From the NCBI RefSeq assembly GCF_000959365.1, contig NZ_CP009555.1, forward strand, positions 124,001 through 188,000: a stretch of DNA of 64,000 nt, read 5' to 3'. The stretch's first letter is position 1; each line of letters begins with the position of its first letter. Positions 52,196-60,586 of this stretch are shown here, piece by piece. Both the position numbers and the translations under genes were made by a program. The stretch comes from Burkholderia oklahomensis C6786. GTDB lineage: Bacteria; Pseudomonadota; Gammaproteobacteria; Burkholderiales; Burkholderiaceae. Below the pieces are notes generated by a model. That model saw only the letters and a list, made by a program, of their open reading frames with translations. It was not told the origin of the DNA and made no database searches.

Positions 52196-52568
52196 CTGGA
52201 CTGGTGCTTGTCTGATGATTTCTTAGTGCGCAGCTAAGGAGCAACCGCGAGGCGTCGCATCATACATCAGTCCTTCCCACGGCTCGGCAGACGAACCGCT
52301 ACTTGCAAGTATAGACAAAAGTACCAACCCCTTGGGTTTCGACTGTGCAGACGCCTTGAGGCTCGGCCACGACGCCATTGCCATCAATGAGCAGCCAAAG
52401 CGTCCGTCATGCAGGGGATGATCGCGGCACAACGACCGCGATGCGATGCAATACACACCAACGCAGCTGTTGAGTGAAATTGAGGTCGCCGACTATGGCC
52501 ATGGTTTGTTGGAATCTGTTGCGCTGCACCGAAGCGGCGATTTTGTACCAAGCACGCCAATAATTCCG
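52196..52568. other. Gene-free stretch between OGG and late-regulator genes
   Basis: 373 bp with no supported gene; short frames in it have no ribosome site or family resemblance. It must contain the promoter of the leftward OGG gene, and possibly the phage late promoter displaced by the cassette. Palindromic sequence GATCGCGGCACAACGACCGCGATG near 52421-52444 could be an operator. Base composition is mixed, consistent with a recombination border. Confidence 0.4.
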
Positions 52569-53216
52569 TCATGTAAATTCGACTGCTCGGAATATCAGCC
52601 CAGTCGCTTCGAAATATTGCGTAAGCCGCCCCACCGCTAGCGCCTCCACTTCTCGCAAGCGCTGCTCAATCTTTTGATATGCGCGCTTGTACGTCATATG
52701 GCTCGCGCCGAAGCTGCGCTCAAGATCGCGGAAACTGATCGTCGCCCTCGCGTGATTCGCATACAGCCGAGCGAGCAGGCAGTCGAGCGCGAGGTTCGAA
52801 ATGCCGGGGAAAGACGGCTCCAGCCAACGCGAAAGTCTCTGGATCGCCTCAGCGCGCTCGGCGAGGAAGTAGAAGCGTTTCACGCCGTCGGCGTCCCGCG
52901 TATCTCCCATCTGCCCGAAACGCGCGATCACCGCCCATTTCTCGACGTCCATCAGCTTCGTGCGGACCGCGCTCACCACGGCGGCGCATTGTGCCCGCAC
53001 TTCCGCCATGTTGAGCCCACTGAAGTTGACGGTTGACTCGGCGGGCGAGCCGATCAGCTGCCCTAGCCATTTGCGCTGATCCTCCGACAGCTCCGGCTCG
53101 AGCTCCATTGCGCGAATGAGTGCCGTTCGGAGCACGTTCTTCGCGCGTGGCTCGCTCGCCAGAATCAAGAACGACACGTGCAGCGCCTGGCGAGTGCTGT
53201 CGAAAATGAAATCCAT
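52569..53216 (-). CDS. Probable late-gene regulator (Q-like position)
   Basis: A 215-residue helical protein starting MDFIFDSTRQALHVSF. A C-terminal helix-turn-helix-like part reads ATISFRDLERSFGASHMTYKRAYQKIEQRLREVE. It is the last gene of the leftward early operon, next to the start of the late region, the place of the Q antiterminator in lambdoid phages. The late operon's internal terminators (30549, 38333) imply antitermination. I do not recognise a specific Q family, so the role is by position. Confidence 0.55.
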   Translation of the reverse strand: MDFIFDSTRQALHVSFLILASEPRAKNVLRTALIRAMELEPELSEDQRKWLGQLIGSPAESTVNFSGLNMAEVRAQCAAVVSAVRTKLMDVEKWAVIARFGQMGDTRDADGVKRFYFLAERAEAIQRLSRWLEPSFPGISNLALDCLLARLYANHARATISFRDLERSFGASHMTYKRAYQKIEQRLREVEALAVGRLTQYFEATGLIFRAVEFT

Positions 53217-53224
53217 ATGTTGTC

Positions 53225-53464
53225 TCATGGAAGAACGCGAAACGGGGTGCCCCAGTACATCAGCCAGTTGATCAGGACGGTGCGGATCTCTTCGCTTCGA
53301 GGAAACCGCATTTCGATTTGGCCGTCTTCGAGCTCGACGCCCTCGAGCGGGCAGCCGGGAAAGGCAATGACGCGGTGTCCGGTGCTCGCTTCATTGCGGC
53401 GCACCGCCATCTTTGCCACGGGCTCCGCAATTTCGCCCAAGTCGAAGTAGAGATAGGCGCTCAA
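53225..53464 (-). CDS. Small phage protein of unknown function
   Basis: A protein of 79 residues from the TTG at 53464, which overlaps the stop of the preceding gene (TTGA), or 86 from the ATG at 53485. Sequence: LSAYLYFDLGEIAEPVAKMAVRRNEASTGHRVIAFPGCPLEGVELEDGQIEMRFPRSEEIR. No family recognised. Overlapping starts and stops place it in the early operon. Confidence 0.5.
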   Translation of the reverse strand: MSAYLYFDLGEIAEPVAKMAVRRNEASTGHRVIAFPGCPLEGVELEDGQIEMRFPRSEEIRTVLINWLMYWGTPFRVLP

Positions 53465-53760
53465 GACATCCCCCGCACGTCCCATTCGGCGTCGCCGCTC
53501 TCAATGAACGGGCCGAGTGTCTTCCGATACAAATTCGGGTTGATACTGCAGCGGTAGCTACCGTCGGCCTTGAGGCCAACCCGGCTCAGGATGTGGAGGA
53601 TCTCGTCGGGTGGTGTGACGTCCACCCAGATGTAATCGCATTGCGTACCGTTGAAGTGCTCGGGCCTGATCAGTCGCACCGCCGGTAATACCGCCGAGTA
53701 ATGCGTCGAAACCCGCCCTCGATACGTGGCTCGGAGCCCGCGAAGTGGAATGCTCACCAT
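53461..53760 (-). CDS. Small phage protein of unknown function
   Basis: A 99-residue protein starting MVSIPLRGLRATYRGRVSTHYSAV, with TQCDYIWVDVTPPDEILHILSRVGLKADGSYRCSINPNLYRKTL. No domain recognised. The start lies 5 bp after the DUF1364 stop and the frame extending to 53817 is not needed. Confidence 0.55.
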   Translation of the reverse strand: MVSIPLRGLRATYRGRVSTHYSAVLPAVRLIRPEHFNGTQCDYIWVDVTPPDEILHILSRVGLKADGSYRCSINPNLYRKTLGPFIESGDAEWDVRGMS

Positions 53761-53765
53761 GAATT

Positions 53766-54188
53766 TCAATCCTTCCCCTCCATCAAACCCATCTTGCGCG
53801 CCCGCACCGGCGCCCATTCTCCATATGCCACTTCGAATGTGGCCTGCTTTTCCCCGCGCGACGCCGCCCCCTGATCAAGCCAGCGATGGCACCAAAAGCA
53901 ACCCGGCACCGTTCGCTCGTGGCTGGCCTTGATTCCCATGCCTTTCCCGGCGTCGAGGCTGTTCTCGTGACACGGCACAACCGTTTCGTCGATCGGGTTC
54001 CGCCGACATTGCGAGGGCACCCGCAGATAACACGGCTCGCCGCGGCATGCCGCCAGATACTTCGAGCCCTCGGCAACCGTCGGTCGCTTGATCCGCTTCA
54101 CGATCGCCTTCTGACGCTTCAGCGTCGCCGTTCGCGTCAGGCTGCTGAACGGCGAATGCGGCTTCCGCTTGAACCCAGTTCGTTTCAT
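53766..54188 (-). CDS. DUF1364 family nuclease-like protein
   Basis: A 140-residue protein resembling the DUF1364 family of lambdoid phages (the Ren/Nin region nucleases): KRTGFKRK at the N-terminus, then KYLAACRGEPCYLRVPSQCRRNPIDETVVPCHENSLDAGKGMGIKASHERTVPGCFWCHRWLDQG. The Cys/His pattern is a zinc-bound HNH-like fold. The start overlaps the upstream gene by 4 bp (ATGA). Confidence 0.8.
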   Translation of the reverse strand: MKRTGFKRKPHSPFSSLTRTATLKRQKAIVKRIKRPTVAEGSKYLAACRGEPCYLRVPSQCRRNPIDETVVPCHENSLDAGKGMGIKASHERTVPGCFWCHRWLDQGAASRGEKQATFEVAYGEWAPVRARKMGLMEGKD

Positions 54189-54559
54189 TGATGCCGGCTG
54201 CTTTGCTCGCGTGACGCGCACGAACGGATCATTCGATCAACGGCGAGTACCGCGTGCGCGATCGCTGCGCTGCGTTCTCGGTGTTGCTCAGCCGCTCGCT
54301 TCAAGATGCGCTCCTGCGGCGACTCCGTCGGCGACGGAAGATCCTTGAGCACGCAGCGGTACGTGACGGGACGCGAGCCTTCGATCCGTTCAACGCACTT
54401 CTTGCCGAGGAGGTTTCGTATGCGCCCCTTCACGGTATCGGTCGTCATCGATGCTTCGTATGCGATCTGCTCAATCGTCAGTCCGCGGCGCCCGGCCTTC
54501 CGCTTCAAGCAATCGCAGATCAACCAGTTACCCGAACTCAAGCTCACTGCCTTCTTCAC
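54185..54559 (-). CDS. Helix-turn-helix protein
   Basis: A 124-residue protein with a winged-helix-like segment: GLTIEQIAYEASMTTDTVKGRIRNLLGKKCVERIEGSRPVTYRCVL. A charged helical tail follows. In the early operon it overlaps DUF1364 and DUF1064 genes by 4 bp each. Probably a regulator of phage gene expression. Confidence 0.65.
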   Translation of the reverse strand: MKKAVSLSSGNWLICDCLKRKAGRRGLTIEQIAYEASMTTDTVKGRIRNLLGKKCVERIEGSRPVTYRCVLKDLPSPTESPQERILKRAAEQHRERSAAIAHAVLAVDRMIRSCASREQSSRHQ

Positions 54560-55107
54560 TCGACCTCCTGAATCGTGATGCCGTGCTCTCGGAGCATCAG
54601 CTTTCGTTTAATGACGTAGTCCTTGTTCTTCCGCGTGATGACCGACTTCACATCCTCGACAACAAGCTCGCCCGCGGAATTGCGATAGGTGAAGTCGGCG
54701 ACGTATTCGACGGCTCGCTCGATCGAGCCGTCCGAGCGCCGCTGACACGCGATCAGCTCGAACTCCACCTGAAGACGAAGCTCGCTGATGTGGCCTGCCT
54801 CCTGTTGCCGGCTCAATTCGAACCACCGTGAACGCTCGCGCTTGCTGTCGAACTTGATGCCGTCGTACTCGCACTTCGTGTTGCGGTACTTCGAGCGCTT
54901 CGCCGTCATTGCTGGCGGGAAGATCGGCCTGTCGAGGTCGCCTGAAGCGATCTCGTCGAATTCCGAATTCGGTTGATTGCCCGTGCGGCGCGTCAATTCG
55001 CGCTCGGCGAAGCTGCGGCCGATGGCTCGGTCGTCGCGCACGCGTGCCGTGCCAACCATCGCCGTACCCTCGGGAACAACCAGCGGCCAAGAAGTACGCT
55101 TCGTCAC
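54556..55107 (-). CDS. DUF1064 PD-(D/E)XK-like phage protein
   Basis: A 183-residue protein whose C-terminal part is a DUF1064 domain: KYRNTKCEYDGIKFDSKRERSRWFELSRQQEAGHISELRLQVEFELI and VEYVADFTYRNSAGELVVEDVKSVITRKNKDYVIKRKLML. Asp, Glu-Asp and Lys residues (ADFTY, VVEDVKS) form a nuclease-like site. Family members act near phage replication and may resolve or trim DNA. It overlaps the replication gene upstream by 4 bp. Confidence 0.85.
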   Translation of the reverse strand: MTKRTSWPLVVPEGTAMVGTARVRDDRAIGRSFAERELTRRTGNQPNSEFDEIASGDLDRPIFPPAMTAKRSKYRNTKCEYDGIKFDSKRERSRWFELSRQQEAGHISELRLQVEFELIACQRRSDGSIERAVEYVADFTYRNSAGELVVEDVKSVITRKNKDYVIKRKLMLREHGITIQEVE

Positions 55108-56096
55108 GTCGCCTCCTGATCGCGCGGGATGTCGTTGAAGTACCGGTAGAGCTGCTCGTAGGTCGCGTTCCCAAAGCGGGCAGCCTCGCGGAGCATTTCC
55201 TCCATCGCCTCGCCGGGCCCGTCCGCCTTGACGACGCGCGCCTTGAAACGCATGAACACTTCGCCGTCGCGCTGCTCGATGCCCAGTTGCTTGCCGCGGT
55301 CAGTGACGCCCTGCGCGCTCTTGTGCCAGTCGGAAGGAACGTCCTGCCCGCTCGTCGCCGTGCTGTCCGGCTTCACCGGGAACAGCCCCGTCCAGCCGCG
55401 CAGCACCGCTTCGTCGATGCAGTCCGCCGGGGCGTGCCCAAGCTCTCTCAGCTTCTCGAGGCGGCGCAGCGACACCTTCGCCGCCGGGCGCGTCCACGGC
55501 GCCGACTTCTCCGACGCCTTCGCCTCGCGGTGCTCGCACCAGTCGAGCCACGCGTCAACGGGCAACCACTCGGGCAGTTCGATCGATCGCAGCTCGCCAT
55601 GTAACGCAACTCGCGGCGCACGCCGCGCGGGTTGATGGTTCTCTGATGGTTCTATGACGGTTCCTGATGATTCGGGTGCAAAAGCTTTGCACCCTTTAGT
55701 GCTGTGATTTGCACCCTTTATGTCGCCAGTTGCACCCTTTACGTCGTCGTTTGCACCCTTTCCATTGGGTGCATTTTTTGCACCCTTTGAACCCGACGAA
55801 ATGGGCGCAAGTTCTGCACCGTTTATCCAGTCCGGATTGATTCGGTATTCGCGCGTGTTCCCACGCCCGCCCTTCGATTCGCTCACGAGAATCAGCCAGC
55901 CGGACTGCTGCATCCGGCGAAGCTGGTACTGCACCGCACGCGGCGATTGGCGCGTCTTCGCAGCCAGCTTGTCGACGCTCGGATAGATGTGTGTGCCGTC
56001 GTCGTGCGAATGGTCCGCGAGTGCCAGCGCGAGAATCATCTCGCCGCCGCCCTCGGGATAGCGCTCGAACACCGCGTTCATAACCTTGACGCTCAT
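55104..56096 (-). CDS. O-like replication initiator with internal iterons
   Basis: A 330-residue protein starting MSVKVMNAVFERYPEGGGEMILALALADHSHDDGTHIYPSVDKLAAKTRQSPRAVQYQLRRMQQSGWL, a replication-protein-type winged helix. A repetitive middle (SKGAKNAPNGKGANDDVKGATGDIKGAN) is encoded by five TTGCACCCTTT iterons. The C-terminal half (about 190-330) is unrecognised but could recruit a helicase. As in lambda, the origin appears to lie inside the gene. Its position within the early operon and the iterons support a role as origin-binding initiator. Confidence 0.8.
   Translation of the reverse strand: MSVKVMNAVFERYPEGGGEMILALALADHSHDDGTHIYPSVDKLAAKTRQSPRAVQYQLRRMQQSGWLILVSESKGGRGNTREYRINPDWINGAELAPISSGSKGAKNAPNGKGANDDVKGATGDIKGANHSTKGCKAFAPESSGTVIEPSENHQPARRAPRVALHGELRSIELPEWLPVDAWLDWCEHREAKASEKSAPWTRPAAKVSLRRLEKLRELGHAPADCIDEAVLRGWTGLFPVKPDSTATSGQDVPSDWHKSAQGVTDRGKQLGIEQRDGEVFMRFKARVVKADGPGEAMEEMLREAARFGNATYEQLYRYFNDIPRDQEAT
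55687..55788. repeat. Iterons, candidate phage origin
   Basis: TTGCACCCTTT occurs at 55687-55697, 55709-55719, 55730-55740, 55751-55761 and 55778-55788. Spacing is 21-22 bp for the first four, with an inverted GGGTGCA at 55767-55773 before the fifth. Spacings near two helical turns inside the initiator gene match the layout of the lambda origin. Confidence 0.85.
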
Positions 56097-56103
56097 AGGC
56101 TCC

Positions 56104-56253
56104 TCAGTGCCCGCACGGCAGCTCGCCGCGAGCGTCAGTCTTTGCGCCACACGACAAACACATGCGCTCGGTAGCCACGCGAGCCGTTACTGCGTCGGGC
56201 GTCATTTCGCCGGCGTGCGCCGGGCCTGCTTCTTGGACGTCGGTCGGATTCAA
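56104..56253 (-). CDS. Small zinc-finger-like protein
   Basis: A peptide of 49 residues from a TTG that overlaps the previous stop (TTGA), or 33 from the ATG at 56205. It ends ERMCLSCGAKTDARGELPCGH, with a Cys-x2-Cys...Cys-Gly-His zinc site. It sits between the HTH gene and the O-like gene. Function unknown. Confidence 0.5.
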   Translation of the reverse strand: MNPTDVQEAGPAHAGEMTPDAVTARVATERMCLSCGAKTDARGELPCGH

Positions 56254-56510
56254 GACGTCCTCCCGAGAGTCAAGCGATAGGCGCTCGGCTGGCCGGGCCG
56301 GCGCGTAACGCGCAGCACGCCGGCTTCCTCCAATGCGCGGAGGGCGGACGACACCGTGACGCGCGTAACGCTCGCAAACTCGGCAATGTCGTCGATTGAC
56401 GGATCGCAATTCCCCTTCTCATCGGCCAACCGCGCCAGAAAGATCAGGATCACCTTGGCCGTCGGCGGGAGCTGCTCGCGCATAGCGCGGTTGAGGTACT
56501 CGAAACTCAT
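56250..56510 (-). CDS. Winged-helix DNA-binding protein
   Basis: An 86-residue protein: SFEYLNRAMREQLPPTAKVILIFLARLADEKGNCDPSIDDIAEFASVTRVTVSSALRALEEAGVLRVTRR. This is a helix-turn-helix of the replication/transcription regulator type. Its start overlaps ParB's stop (ATGA) and its stop overlaps the next small gene. Confidence 0.75.
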   Translation of the reverse strand: MSFEYLNRAMREQLPPTAKVILIFLARLADEKGNCDPSIDDIAEFASVTRVTVSSALRALEEAGVLRVTRRPGQPSAYRLTLGRTS

Positions 56511-57331
56511 TCGGCGGCCTCCTGTGCGCTTTCCGCGTCATCGATGCCGAGCACCCACCGCAGCGCCGCCAAGCGCTCGCCCGTCGCCTCCGTGAGCGCC
56601 GCCTCGATCTGCTTACGCGAGCGCACGCGTGCCGCCGTACCGCCGAGCACGGCCTTCTGCGCACGCGAACGCGCGTGCCCTTCCTTGCCTTCCGCCGCGT
56701 CGATCAGCGCCTGAACCTTCGCGCGTTGCTCGTCCGGAGGCAGCTTCGCGAGCTTCAGCGCGTGCGACACCGTGATCTGTTCCGCTTCGACGGCGTCGCG
56801 CACCGCCATGCAGCAGTCGAGCAACTTCAACGCGGCACGCACAGTCGGCACCTCGACACCGAACGCGACAGCGATTGCGTCCTCGGTATGGCCGACGTCG
56901 AGCATGCGGGCCATCTTCTCGGCCCGGTTGATCGGTGAGTCCTCTTCGCGGATCTCGTTCGTGCTGACCATCATTCCGACGAACGACTTGTCGCTGTCGC
57001 GCATGACGCGTTTCGGGATCGCCGGGATCGTGATCGGCTCTTCGCCTGCCTCGATCAGCAGGCGATTCAGCTCGCGCGCGTTGATCACGCGGCGGCGGCC
57101 GTCGATCACGAGGTTCTCGCCCGTCTCCGGGTCTTTGTAGAAGAGCACCGGCTCGAGCACGCCTTGCGCGCGGTAGTTCCGAACCGTCTTCGAGTTCGGC
57201 GCCTGATGTACACGCCGGTCGTACAGCGGGTGCTTCGGGTCCGTGACGAGCGTCAGCTTGTCCGGGTCCATCGAAAGGACGTTGCCCTTGCCTGATGCCC
57301 CGTAGACGTCGATTGAGTTTTTGGCCATCAA
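56507..57331 (-). CDS. ParB/Spo0J-like nuclease-domain protein
   Basis: A 274-residue ParB-family protein. The N-terminal ParB/Srx-like domain has NSKTVRNYRAQGVLEPVLFY and LVIDGRRRVINARELNR (the GxRR motif of this domain is GRRR here). An HTH follows, HTEDAIAVAFGVEVPTVRAALKLL. No ParA is present, so it is more likely a regulator or nuclease of the phage than a partition protein. It is followed by an overlapping HTH gene and preceded by a PAPS-reductase-family gene. Confidence 0.85.
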   Translation of the reverse strand: MMAKNSIDVYGASGKGNVLSMDPDKLTLVTDPKHPLYDRRVHQAPNSKTVRNYRAQGVLEPVLFYKDPETGENLVIDGRRRVINARELNRLLIEAGEEPITIPAIPKRVMRDSDKSFVGMMVSTNEIREEDSPINRAEKMARMLDVGHTEDAIAVAFGVEVPTVRAALKLLDCCMAVRDAVEAEQITVSHALKLAKLPPDEQRAKVQALIDAAEGKEGHARSRAQKAVLGGTAARVRSRKQIEAALTEATGERLAALRWVLGIDDAESAQEAAE

Positions 57332-57362
57332 TGGCTCCTATTGAGATAGTTTGTGAATGGAG

Positions 57363-58325
57363 CTATTCGCAAAGCCCGTATGCGGACGAGCACGCCGTCG
57401 CCGGCTCCGCGTCCGCGAGAAGGTCGTATTGCCGGCCGCCGCGTGTAGTCTTCGACCACTCGACGACCTGCCAGATGTTTCCACGCTCGCGCGCCGTGTC
57501 CGTCTCGCCAGGGGCCGGGAAGAAGGTCGAGTTGCCGCGCTTTGACGCATCCGAAACGATGCCTTCCCACTCGGCGATCATCTCGATGTGGTCGCGGTCG
57601 CGCAGATCCCACTGCCGGATCTCGTCTTTACCAGCATTGATGCAGAGGCATCCGACGCGCTTGCGACCTTGCAGGTAGAGCGGGTTCGGCCTGATACCAG
57701 CTACGCGGTGCGCTTCGAATATGGATTCGGCCGTCCAACGCAACACTGGCCGATAGATGGACAGGCCGCCCCCGACCTCCTCGAACGATCGCACGCATGC
57801 TCCAGTGCCCTGCAGGCGGTTCCGGCGCGCCTCGCTCTCCTCGATACGGACACCCTGCCACGACCATACGGCCATACCCGTCTCATCGATCAGGTTCAGC
57901 GCGTACTCGTTCAGAGGCTCGGTCTTGAGGAAGTGCGTGCAGAACTGAGCCATGCGGCTCGGGAAGCGGCCTTTGATGATGCAAAGGTCGAGGAAGGGGA
58001 TGCCGGTCGGGCCGCGCTCGAACACGGCTAAGGCGCGCAGGACAACGTCCTCAGGAACGCCCTTCTCCGGCCACTTGTCGCGAACGTAGTCGCGCCGATG
58101 CCACCACTCGGGCGTGAAGTCGCGCTTGAGGCGCACCACCGAGATCGACAGGGCGTCTTCGAGATAGTCGACGTATTCGTAGGTGAGACGGTGCTCGTTG
58201 CCCGTATCCGCCATCGCAGCTCGGACGTTCTCGCGGCCGTGCAGCTCGAGCGCGACGAGCAGCGTCGCGGTGCTGTCCTTGCCGCCGGAAAGCGAAACGA
58301 CGTGGAGGGTTGGACGTTCGTTCAT
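57363..58325 (-). CDS. PAPS reductase-family (PP-loop) protein
   Basis: A 320-residue protein with the PP-loop SLSGGKDSTATLLVALEL at the N-terminus, a mid-protein LDLCIIKGRFPSRMAQFCTHFLKTEPLNEY and CLCINAGKDEIRQW near the C-terminus, as in phage PAPS reductase/DndC-type proteins. The cysteines may carry an Fe-S cluster or sulfur. Many temperate phages encode one; the role (nucleotide or DNA modification) is not established. Its start overlaps the methyltransferase stop by 4 bp. Confidence 0.85.
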   Translation of the reverse strand: MNERPTLHVVSLSGGKDSTATLLVALELHGRENVRAAMADTGNEHRLTYEYVDYLEDALSISVVRLKRDFTPEWWHRRDYVRDKWPEKGVPEDVVLRALAVFERGPTGIPFLDLCIIKGRFPSRMAQFCTHFLKTEPLNEYALNLIDETGMAVWSWQGVRIEESEARRNRLQGTGACVRSFEEVGGGLSIYRPVLRWTAESIFEAHRVAGIRPNPLYLQGRKRVGCLCINAGKDEIRQWDLRDRDHIEMIAEWEGIVSDASKRGNSTFFPAPGETDTARERGNIWQVVEWSKTTRGGRQYDLLADAEPATACSSAYGLCE

Positions 58326-59554
58326 CCGATCACCCCTCGACACGCGTCAATCCACGCGACCGCCGCTTCCGCGTTGATCGCGTTGCCGTAGGCGCGCAGT
58401 CGTCCCACTCGCGCGGGAGTCCCATAAGCCAGCGGGAATGTGCCGGGTTCAACTGGCCGCCACTTTCCATCCCGGCAGAGGAGCCAGTCAGCATCTCGCC
58501 AGAAGCCGTTAGTCGGGCCGGCTGGCTCGATTCGCTCGAAGCCGTCAGGTAGGCCATCGCCGCTAGATCCGCTCCGTGCGAGCGCATCGCTTCGCGAATG
58601 CCGCCTTCCGTTGACCGCACGCCCTTGTCCGCGAGTGCCGCGGTCGGTGTCGGCCAACCCGCGAATTGCGCCACGTGATTCAGGCTCACCGCGACCTTGC
58701 GGCCGTCTGGTGTCTTGCCTGTCGAACTCAGCCCCTCGAACGATTGCGAGCCCATCGCGTTGCCCACCGTCGGGGTCGGCCACCCGGCAAGTTGAACTTG
58801 GTGATCGAGCGTCGTCACCGATTGCCCGCACGACAGGCCCACTTTCCTCGCAAGCTGAACTTGGTGATCGAGCGTCGTCACCGATTGCCCGCACGACAGG
58901 CCCACTTTCCTCGCAAGCGCTTGCTCCGGCGTGCCGCCCGGTGCCGAGGCGTTCGGCGTGCCCCATCCGGCTAGCCAAGCCACTCGACCGAGCAGCGCGT
59001 TCAGCGGCACGTTCGCGCATTCCGCGCCGTCCTTGTGATCGCGCGTGGTTGGCGTAGGCCATCCAGTACGCGCGATCCCGGATGTGCGGAGCACCGACGC
59101 CCGCAGACGGGAACGGGACACACCCATAGGCGTAGTCCAACGCTTCCACGTCAGCTTGAACAAGGTCGATCCAAGGGTCGACAGCCGAGCTCGCAACCTG
59201 CTCTCCAAGGATGATTGCAGGGCGGCGCTCGCCGATGAGCCAGTACCACGCAGGCCAGAGATGCCGCTCGTCATCAAACCCAAGTCCTTTGCCTGCCGCG
59301 CTGAAAGGTTGGCAAGGACAGGAACCGGTCCAAACAGGTCGATCGTCGGGCCATCCGGCGCGACGGAGCGCGTAGGACCAGACGCCGACGCCGGCGAAGA
59401 AATGGCACTGGGCGTAGCCGCGCAGGTCGTCGGGATGCACGTCGCGGATGTCGCGCTCGTCGACGTCACCAGGCGCAATGTGACCGGCGGCGATGAGGTT
59501 TCGCAGCCATGCGGCGGCGACTGGATCGTGCTCGTTGTAGTAGGCGACACTCAA
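58322..59554 (-). CDS. DNA (cytosine-5) methyltransferase
   Basis: A 410-residue C5-methyltransferase from a TTG start with GGGGAG 4 bp upstream; it is the first plausible start after the CII stop. Motif I is [13 protein letters not shown], motif IV is GSCPCQPFS with the nucleophile Cys, motif VI is the variant GEQVAS instead of ENV, and motif X is [15 protein letters not shown] 63-bp in-frame tandem duplication (21 residues, [21 protein letters not shown]) sits in the target-recognition region. The longer frame to 59710 overlaps CII. Likely protects phage DNA from host restriction. Confidence 0.85.
   Translation of the reverse strand: MSVAYYNEHDPVAAAWLRNLIAAGHIAPGDVDERDIRDVHPDDLRGYAQCHFFAGVGVWSYALRRAGWPDDRPVWTGSCPCQPFSAAGKGLGFDDERHLWPAWYWLIGERRPAIILGEQVASSAVDPWIDLVQADVEALDYAYGCVPFPSAGVGAPHIRDRAYWMAYANHARSQGRRGMRERAAERAARSSGLASRMGHAERLGTGRHAGASACEESGPVVRAIGDDARSPSSACEESGPVVRAIGDDARSPSSTCRVADPDGGQRDGLAIVRGAEFDRQDTRRPQGRGEPESRGAIRGLADTDRGTRGQGRAVNGRRHSRSDALARSGSSGDGLPDGFERIEPAGPTNGFWRDADWLLCRDGKWRPVEPGTFPLAYGTPARVGRLRAYGNAINAEAAVAWIDACRGVIG
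58794..58919. repeat. 63-bp in-frame tandem duplication in the methyltransferase
   Basis: Two copies (58794-58856 and 58857-58919) of a 63-bp unit are identical apart from the last bases. They add 21 residues to the variable region of the methyltransferase without shifting the frame. Confidence 0.85.
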
Positions 59555-59564
59555 GCGCTCCCCA

Positions 59565-60005
59565 CTACTCGGCCATGCCGCGCAGCCGCGCGGAGATGTC
59601 AAGAAGCACCTGCGCGTGCTTGAAGATTCGGTGATCCACGCGCTCGATCTCGTGCCGCTCGACGCGCCCGTCTTCGAGCGTCTTAACGATCTCCTGCCCG
59701 ACGTCGCCATGCGTCGACCACGCCTTGCCCATCAGTTCGACGATCGCGGCGTCGCAGCAGTCCACAGCGCTCGGCAACTTCACGAGCGCATAACCCCGCG
59801 CCGTAGCCCACGCTTCGAGCATCCGATCGTCGTCGGTCACGTCCGTCGCGCGAACCGCGTCAGCGAGCCCGAGGTGATGCGTAGCGTTGTTTGGGTTCAC
59901 CTTGTTCCGCAGCACCGCCGCCGACATACCAAGACGCGGCGCGAGCGACTCACTGCCGCCCGGGTAATCGTGAACAACCGCGTATGCGGCGTCGATGATG
60001 TTCAT
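59565..60005 (-). CDS. CII-family phage regulator
   Basis: A 146-residue protein of the phage regulatory CII type (PF06892-like): MNIIDAAYAVVHDYPGGSESLAPRLGMSAAVLRNKVNPNNATHHLGLADAVRATDVTDDDRMLEAWATARGYALVKLP. It is the first gene of the early operon and probably decides between lysis and lysogeny. The methyltransferase follows 10 bp after its stop. Confidence 0.88.
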   Translation of the reverse strand: MNIIDAAYAVVHDYPGGSESLAPRLGMSAAVLRNKVNPNNATHHLGLADAVRATDVTDDDRMLEAWATARGYALVKLPSAVDCCDAAIVELMGKAWSTHGDVGQEIVKTLEDGRVERHEIERVDHRIFKHAQVLLDISARLRGMAE

Positions 60006-60188
60006 TCAATCCTCATCTGAACGTTGTTCGTCACAGTAAGGACTACTAAAGTGTGTCCCTATGACGTGAACGAAATTTCAACTTCCTCGACCACGCCATG
60101 CAGGCGCGATCTACTGCATTGGGCGAGGGTCCCGGACTTTCGTCTTAGAATTGGCAGCTCTCAAACAACCACTTCTCTACGGGCCCTC

Positions 60189-60425
60189 ATGGAAGTTCCA
60201 AACCACGAACTCGAAATTCTTGCTAACCGCGTCCTCATTCAAACGATCATTGCGGCACTCGAAGTGGCGCATCCCGGCTCCGAGGCAACGATCAAACGGC
60301 TAATTGAGAAATTCACTCAGGTCGACGGCCTAGACCCATTGAGCGAAAAGATTGCCGAGATTGCTTTGCGGGTCGTCTCTAACGAGCCCGAGAAACCAGC
60401 TCTGACGCTCGTAAAGTCCGACTAA
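60189..60425 (+). CDS. Small hypothetical protein
   Basis: A 78-residue helical protein starting MEVPNHELEILANRVLIQTIIAALEVAHPGSEATIKRLIEKF. No family recognised. It is divergent from the CII gene and its last 47 bp overlap the convergent 49-residue gene at 60379-60528. Confidence 0.5.
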   Translation: MEVPNHELEILANRVLIQTIIAALEVAHPGSEATIKRLIEKFTQVDGLDPLSEKIAEIALRVVSNEPEKPALTLVKSD

Positions 60426-60528
60426 GCTTTTTGGTCAATGCGGCGATGTCCGGCTCGCGTTCCGCACGATGTGCTTCGATCGCCGGCCGGATCAGCCACA
60501 GGACGAAACGCGCGTACATGCGCTTCAT
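60379..60528 (-). CDS. Small basic hypothetical protein
   Basis: A 49-residue protein starting MKRMYARFVLWLIRPAIEAHR with AAGGAGA 5 bp upstream, a strong ribosome site. A hydrophobic N-terminal stretch could associate with the membrane. Overlap with the convergent gene on the other strand is unusual but both have reasonable starts. Confidence 0.5.
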   Translation of the reverse strand: MKRMYARFVLWLIRPAIEAHRAEREPDIAALTKKLSRTLRASELVSRAR

Positions 60529-60586
60529 GAAATCTCCTTTTGTTGAGCACTCGCCATCTGATTGCCATCCATAGGATATCGTTAAC

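Noticed and set aside
55687..55788. CRISPR array
   Set aside because: Repeats are only 11 bp, in a coding region, with no spacers of normal size and no cas genes.
58330..59550. 406-residue alternative frame in the methyltransferase
   Set aside because: The other frame holds the C5-methyltransferase motifs; both stay open because of high GC and the 63-bp repeat period.
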